Shown one piece after another: positions 59,001-64,000 of a stretch of DNA of 64,000 nucleotides. This DNA is from Pseudomonas sp. 10-1B (GTDB lineage Bacteria; Pseudomonadota; Gammaproteobacteria; Pseudomonadales; Pseudomonadaceae), in contig NZ_JYKS01000039.1 of the NCBI RefSeq assembly GCF_000935045.1, forward strand, positions 1 to 64,000, read 5' to 3'. A program made the position numbers and the translations under genes. A model generated the notes under the pieces. That model saw only the letters and a list, made by a program, of their open reading frames with translations. It had not been told where the DNA came from and did no database searches. The stretch's first letter is position 1; every line of letters begins with the position of its first letter.

Positions 59001-59028
59001 AAAAAAAAGCCCCGAACAATGCCGGGGC
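59001..59028 (-). terminator. Rho-independent terminator after paaK
   Basis: On the minus strand GCCCCG-loop-CGGGGC is followed by eight T residues, about 20 bp after the paaK stop. It ends the paaGHIJK unit. Confidence 0.85.
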
Positions 59029-59048
59029 GAAAAAGGCCGCCGAATAAT

Positions 59049-60368
<1,320 letters not shown>

Positions 60369-60489
60369 GGCTTCACTCGAATTGTTCTTGTACGCCGCGC
60401 GGCACCGGTTGCAGGCCGCGCGGTGAGTGTCATGAGCGCAGCATATACGGCTGCGTTCGGTTCGGTAACAAGTCGTTGGTCGCAACCGC

Positions 60490-61710
60490 TCAGAGGCGCT
60501 CGATGACCATGGCAATGCCCTGGCCAACCCCGATGCACATGGTGCACAGGGCGTAGCGCCCGGCGGTTTCTTCCAGCTCGTGCAGGGCGGTGGTGACCAG
60601 GCGTGCACCGCTCATGCCCAGCGGATGGCCGAGGGCGATGGCACCGCCATTGCGGTTGACCCGCGCGTCGTCGTCGGCCAGGCCCAGTTCGCGCAACACT
60701 GCCAGGCCTTGCGCGGCGAAGGCCTCGTTGAGCTCGATGACGTCCATGTCGGCCAGCGACAAGCCGGTGAGCTCCAGCACCTTGCGGGTTGCCGGTACCG
60801 GGCCGATGCCCATCAGGCGGGGTTCGACCCCGGCCACGGCCATGCCGACAATGCGGCCACGGGCTGTCAGGCCATGGCGGCGGGCAGCAGCGCTGCTGGC
60901 CAGCAGCAGGGCACAGGCGCCATCGTTGACGCCGGAGGCATTGCCGGCGGTGACGCTGCCGCCTTCGCGGAACGGCGTGCCAAGGCGGGCCAGTTGTTCC
61001 AGGGTGGTGTCGCCGCGGGGATGTTCGTCGTGTTCGACCACTTTCGCCGGGCCTTTGCGCTGCGGGATCTCGACCGCCACGATTTCCCGTGCCAGGCGGC
61101 CGCGGGCCTGGGCTGCGGCCGCCTTGTGCTGGCTGCGCAGGGCAAAGGCGTCCTGGTCGGCACGGGAAATGCCGAACTGTTCGGCGACATTCTCAGCGGT
61201 TTCCGGCATCGAATCGGTGCCGTAGGCCGCTTTCAGCAACGGGTTGACGAAACGCCAGCCGATGGTGGTATCGAACAGCTCGGCCGCGCGGCCAAACGCC
61301 TGCTCAGACTTGCCCATGACGAACGGCGCACGCGACATCGACTCCACGCCACCGGCCAGCATCAGCCCGGCTTCGCCACAGCGCAAGGCGCGGGCGGCGT
61401 TGCCGATGGCATCCAGGCCGGAACCGCACAGGCGGTTGATGGTAGTACCCGGCACCTCGAACGGCAGCCCGGCCAGCAAGCTGGCCATGTGCGCCACATT
61501 GCGGTTGTCTTCACCGGCCTGATTGGCACAGCCGAGAATAACGTCGTCCACAGCTTTCCAGTCCAGCTCGGGGTGGCGCTGGATCAGGGCCTTGAGTGGG
61601 ATGGCCGCCAGGTCATCGGCGCGCACACCGCTCAAGGCGCCGGCGTAGCGGCCGATGGGAGTGCGCACGGCGTCGATGATCAAGGCATCGGCGAAGGTCT
61701 GTTCAGTCAT
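60490..61710 (-). CDS. paaJ: 3-oxoadipyl-CoA / 3-oxo-5,6-dehydrosuberyl-CoA thiolase
   Basis: 406 residues: thiolase with nucleophile Cys in 'TTINRLCGSGLDAIG' and the C-terminal 'GGAIALGHPLGMSGAR' His and 'ALCTMCIGVGQGIA' Cys. It releases acetyl-CoA and then succinyl-CoA from the pathway. The ATG at 61710 overlaps paaI by 8 bp. Confidence 0.95.
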   Translation of the reverse strand: MTEQTFADALIIDAVRTPIGRYAGALSGVRADDLAAIPLKALIQRHPELDWKAVDDVILGCANQAGEDNRNVAHMASLLAGLPFEVPGTTINRLCGSGLDAIGNAARALRCGEAGLMLAGGVESMSRAPFVMGKSEQAFGRAAELFDTTIGWRFVNPLLKAAYGTDSMPETAENVAEQFGISRADQDAFALRSQHKAAAAQARGRLAREIVAVEIPQRKGPAKVVEHDEHPRGDTTLEQLARLGTPFREGGSVTAGNASGVNDGACALLLASSAAARRHGLTARGRIVGMAVAGVEPRLMGIGPVPATRKVLELTGLSLADMDVIELNEAFAAQGLAVLRELGLADDDARVNRNGGAIALGHPLGMSGARLVTTALHELEETAGRYALCTMCIGVGQGIAMVIERL

Positions 61711-62143
61711 CTTGCGTCTCCTGCGCCAGCACGGTGCCGCGCACTTTGTAGGATTTGCCATGGAACATCGCCACCAGCTCACCGCGCTGGTTCTCGATGC
61801 GCACCTCGTACAGGCCGGTGCGGCCTTTGCGGCTGACCTCGCTGGCGCTGGCGGTGAGCAGGTCATCGCGCAACGCCGGGGCCAGGTAGTCGATGCTGCA
61901 ACCCAGGGCGACGGTGGCCTGGTCGTAGCTGTTGCAGGCGAAGGCAAATGCCGAATCGGCCAGGGCAAACAGGAAACCACCGTGGCAGGTGCCATGGCCC
62001 TGGATCATGTCGGCGCGAACCGGCATGCGCAGGCTTGCCCGGCCCGGGCCAGCATCCAGCAGGCTGATGCCCAGGCCCTGGGTGGCCTGGTCACGGGCGT
62101 ACATGGCGTCGGCACAGGCTTGTGCCAGTTCGACTTCAGTCAT
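61703..62143 (-). CDS. paaI: Phenylacetyl-CoA pathway thioesterase
   Basis: 146 residues, hot-dog fold: 'MIQGHGTCHGGFLFALADSAFAFACNS' holds the catalytic Asp segment and 'HGG' loop of PaaI thioesterases. It frees CoA from stalled intermediates. Overlaps paaH by 8 bp upstream and paaJ by 8 bp downstream. Confidence 0.94.
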   Translation of the reverse strand: MTEVELAQACADAMYARDQATQGLGISLLDAGPGRASLRMPVRADMIQGHGTCHGGFLFALADSAFAFACNSYDQATVALGCSIDYLAPALRDDLLTASASEVSRKGRTGLYEVRIENQRGELVAMFHGKSYKVRGTVLAQETQDD

Positions 62144-63653
62144 GCAGGGTGCCTCCTTTGGCTTCGCAGCGGCGTAACAATAGGGAAGGGCGGTAGCGGC
62201 TTTCGCCGTAGCTGCGCTGCAGGTTGTCGAGCACGCGCAGGGTATGGCCAATGCCGATGTCGGTCGCCCAGGCCAGCGGACCGCAGGGGTAGTTGACGCC
62301 GGCGCGCATGGCCAGGTCGATGTCGGCGGCAGAGCCAACGCCTTGCAGCACGGCATCGGCGGCCTCGTTGGCGAGCATTGCCACGGTACGCAGCACCACC
62401 AGGCCGGGCAGGTCGGCGACTGCCGTTACCTTCAGGCCGGCACGCTGCAGCAGGGCCACAGCCTGGTTGCGGGCACTGTCGGTGGTATCGGCCGACCAGC
62501 TGATGGCAAGGCGCTTGGCATTGGCGTAATCCAGCGCAAGGTCGAGCAGCAACAGATTGCGCAAGCCATCTTCACGGGCCCGCTGGCTAGCCAGGCGACC
62601 GTCGGACAATGCCAGGGTGGCATCGCCTACCTGGATCAGGCCGCTACCGGCGCGCTGGGTTACGGCAATGCCGCTTTGTCGCAGGCGCTCGACCAGTGGC
62701 TGCATCACCCCCAGGTGGCCTTCGACCACGCAGGCTTCGGCGCTGGCAGGGCTGCTCAGTTCGGCCGGCTGCGGGCGTTCGGCGCCTTCGGCATAGCTAT
62801 AGAAGCCTTGGCCGGTCTTGCGGCCGAGGCGGCCGGCGTCCACCAGCTCTTTTTGCACCAGAGAAGGCTGGAAGCGGAAATCGCCATAAAAGGCATCGAA
62901 CACCGAGCAGGTGACGGCGTAGTTGACGTCGTGACCGATCAGGTCGGTGAGCTCGAATGCGCCCATACGGAAGCCACCAGCATCACGCAACAGGGCATCG
63001 AGGCTGGCGCAATCGGCTGCACCTTCCTGCAGCAGACGCAGGCTTTCGGCATAGAACGGCCGCGCCACGCGGTTGACGATGAAGCCCGGCGTGGAGCGCG
63101 TATGTACCGGTTGCTTACCCCAGGCCAGGGCAGTGTCGTAGAGGCACGCGGCCACGCCAGGGTCGGTCGCCAGACCCGAGACCACCTCGACCAGGGCCAT
63201 GAGCGGCGCCGGGTTGAAGAAATGCATGCCGACCACCTGCTGCGGGCGCTTCAGGCCCGCGGCGAGGCTGGTGATGGACAGCGACGACGTGTTGCTGGCA
63301 AGGATGCAGTCGGCACTGCACAAGGCTTCCAGCTGGCCGAACAGCGCCTGTTTGACCTGCAGGTTTTCGACGATGGCTTCGATCACCAGGCGGGCATCGG
63401 CCAATGCGTCGAGGGTGTCCACCGGGCACAGGCGGGCACTGATCGCTTCGCCGTCGGCAGCCTGCAACTTGCCTTTTTCCACCAGACGGGCCAGTTGACG
63501 TTCAATGCCGGCCACCGCCTGGGCGGCGGCACCCGGGCGGTTGTCGTAGAGCTTTACTGGGTGGCCGGCCTGGGCCGCGACCTGGGCGATACCGGCCCCC
63601 ATGGCACCGGCACCAATGACTGCCACCTGCACCTTGCTGTCGAGGGCACTCAT
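62136..63653 (-). CDS. paaH: 3-hydroxyadipyl-CoA dehydrogenase
   Basis: 505 residues: Rossmann 'VAVIGAGAMGAGIAQVAAQAG' at the start, 'ASNTSSLSITSLAAGLKRPQQVVGMHFFNPAPLM' and 'GFIVNRVARPFYAESLRL', then a second C-terminal dehydrogenase-like domain ('GLVVLRTVAMLANEAADAV'). It oxidises 3-hydroxyadipyl-CoA with NAD+. A GTG at 63662 is an alternative start. Confidence 0.95.
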   Translation of the reverse strand: MSALDSKVQVAVIGAGAMGAGIAQVAAQAGHPVKLYDNRPGAAAQAVAGIERQLARLVEKGKLQAADGEAISARLCPVDTLDALADARLVIEAIVENLQVKQALFGQLEALCSADCILASNTSSLSITSLAAGLKRPQQVVGMHFFNPAPLMALVEVVSGLATDPGVAACLYDTALAWGKQPVHTRSTPGFIVNRVARPFYAESLRLLQEGAADCASLDALLRDAGGFRMGAFELTDLIGHDVNYAVTCSVFDAFYGDFRFQPSLVQKELVDAGRLGRKTGQGFYSYAEGAERPQPAELSSPASAEACVVEGHLGVMQPLVERLRQSGIAVTQRAGSGLIQVGDATLALSDGRLASQRAREDGLRNLLLLDLALDYANAKRLAISWSADTTDSARNQAVALLQRAGLKVTAVADLPGLVVLRTVAMLANEAADAVLQGVGSAADIDLAMRAGVNYPCGPLAWATDIGIGHTLRVLDNLQRSYGESRYRPSLLLRRCEAKGGTLHD

Positions 63654-63655
63654 GT

Positions 63656-64000
63656 TCAGCACCCCTTGAATGCCGGTGTGCGCTTGTTCATGAAGGCACT
63701 CACGCCTTCGCGGTAGTCCTCGCTGCGCCCGGCCAGGCGTTGCAGGTCACGCTCCAGCTCCAGTTGCTCATCGAAACCGTTGTCGAAACTGGCATTGAGG
63801 CTGCGCTTGATCAGGGCCAGGCCGTAGGTGGGCTGGGTGGCGAGCTGGCGGGCGAGGGTGAGGGCTTCGTCACGCAGCGCGGCATCGTCCACCACACGGT
63901 GGATCAACCCCCATTGCTGAGCCTGTTCGGCGCCAAGGCGCTCGCCCAGCATGGCCAGGGCCTTGGCCCGCGCCATGCCGACCAGGCGCGGCAGCAACCA
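63656..64000 (-). CDS. paaG: Phenylacetate-pathway enoyl-CoA hydratase/isomerase (3' part only)
   Basis: Last ~114 residues of a crotonase-fold enzyme: 'LPRLVGMARAKALAMLGERLGAEQAQQWGLIHRVVDDAAL' and C-terminal 'YREGVSAFMNKRTPAFKGC'. Fits PaaG, the epoxide isomerase, rather than PaaF by position next to paaH and by the C-terminal tail; the active site is outside the window. Its stop lies 2 bp from the paaH start. Confidence 0.85.
   Translation of the reverse strand, partial: WLLPRLVGMARAKALAMLGERLGAEQAQQWGLIHRVVDDAALRDEALTLARQLATQPTYGLALIKRSLNASFDNGFDEQLELERDLQRLAGRSEDYREGVSAFMNKRTPAFKGC

Overview
The window is a high-GC gammaproteobacterial chromosome segment that looks like Pseudomonas putida or a close relative. 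The main reasons are the phenylacetate (paa/pha) gene order at the right end, an OprD-type phenylacetate porin next to an ActP-like permease, a Pseudomonas-type metallothionein, Ku/LigD, and many P. putida-style REP palindromes built around 'GCGGG...CCCGCTCCCACAGG'. This assignment rests on gene content and memory, not on a database search. I saw no rRNA, tRNA or CRISPR array.

Left part (1-13.2 kb). It holds cytosine deaminase codA, a metallo-beta-lactamase-fold hydrolase with a type II NADH-dehydrogenase-like flavoprotein, a lone receiver protein, and a FixJ/NarL-type regulator paired with a 1700-residue sensor (kinase-like domain, AAA ATPase, helical repeats, GAF, histidine kinase). The intergenic DNA around the two regulators carries several ATACC/GGTAT boxes. 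A small Pseudomonas protein is followed by a 3'-truncated exonuclease III fragment. A second copy of the small protein at 12.9 kb is interrupted by one in-frame TGA. Between them lies a three-gene operon (small acidic protein, Gly/Ser-rich exported protein, MFS transporter).

Middle part (13.2-49.6 kb). This accessory region looks like a stress and stationary-phase neighbourhood. It contains a KfrA-like coiled-coil DNA-binding protein, a DUF4142 exported protein, a membrane diguanylate cyclase, MgtC, an orphan carotenoid-hydroxylase-like protein, a BASS symporter, a Dyp peroxidase, a Tat-exported aldo/keto reductase and an ADP/ATP-antiporter-like MFS protein. It also holds two KGG-repeat proteins, a small lipoprotein, metallothionein, the YbhP/YbhO/YbhN set, a ClpP-like protein, a CheB-CheR-histidine kinase-receiver fusion and a hipA-hipB pair in reversed order. 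Two uncharacterised operons stand out. One encodes a haem-oxygenase-fold (putative di-iron) enzyme, a methyltransferase and a YbdK-type carboxylate-amine ligase. The other encodes an acyl-CoA-dehydrogenase-like protein, a PIG-L deacetylase, a methyltransferase and a GT2 glycosyltransferase, and sits between the two halves of the NHEJ system, ku and ligD.

Right part (49.7-64 kb). The phenylacetate pathway reads leftwards. One group is paaG(partial)-paaH-paaI-paaJ-paaK, ending at a strong terminator. A second group is paaA-B-C-D-E followed by a DUF485 protein, permease, porin and paaZ, ending at another terminator. Together they import phenylacetate, activate it to the CoA ester, epoxidise the ring, isomerise and cleave it, and beta-oxidise the product.

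Repeats are a theme. There are at least ten REP clusters, including a tandem array with a 161-bp period (29.5-30.0 kb). One REP pair sits inside a 177-bp element with IS4-like terminal inverted repeats and an exact 12-bp flanking direct repeat (46.2-46.4 kb), which looks like a non-autonomous mobile element.
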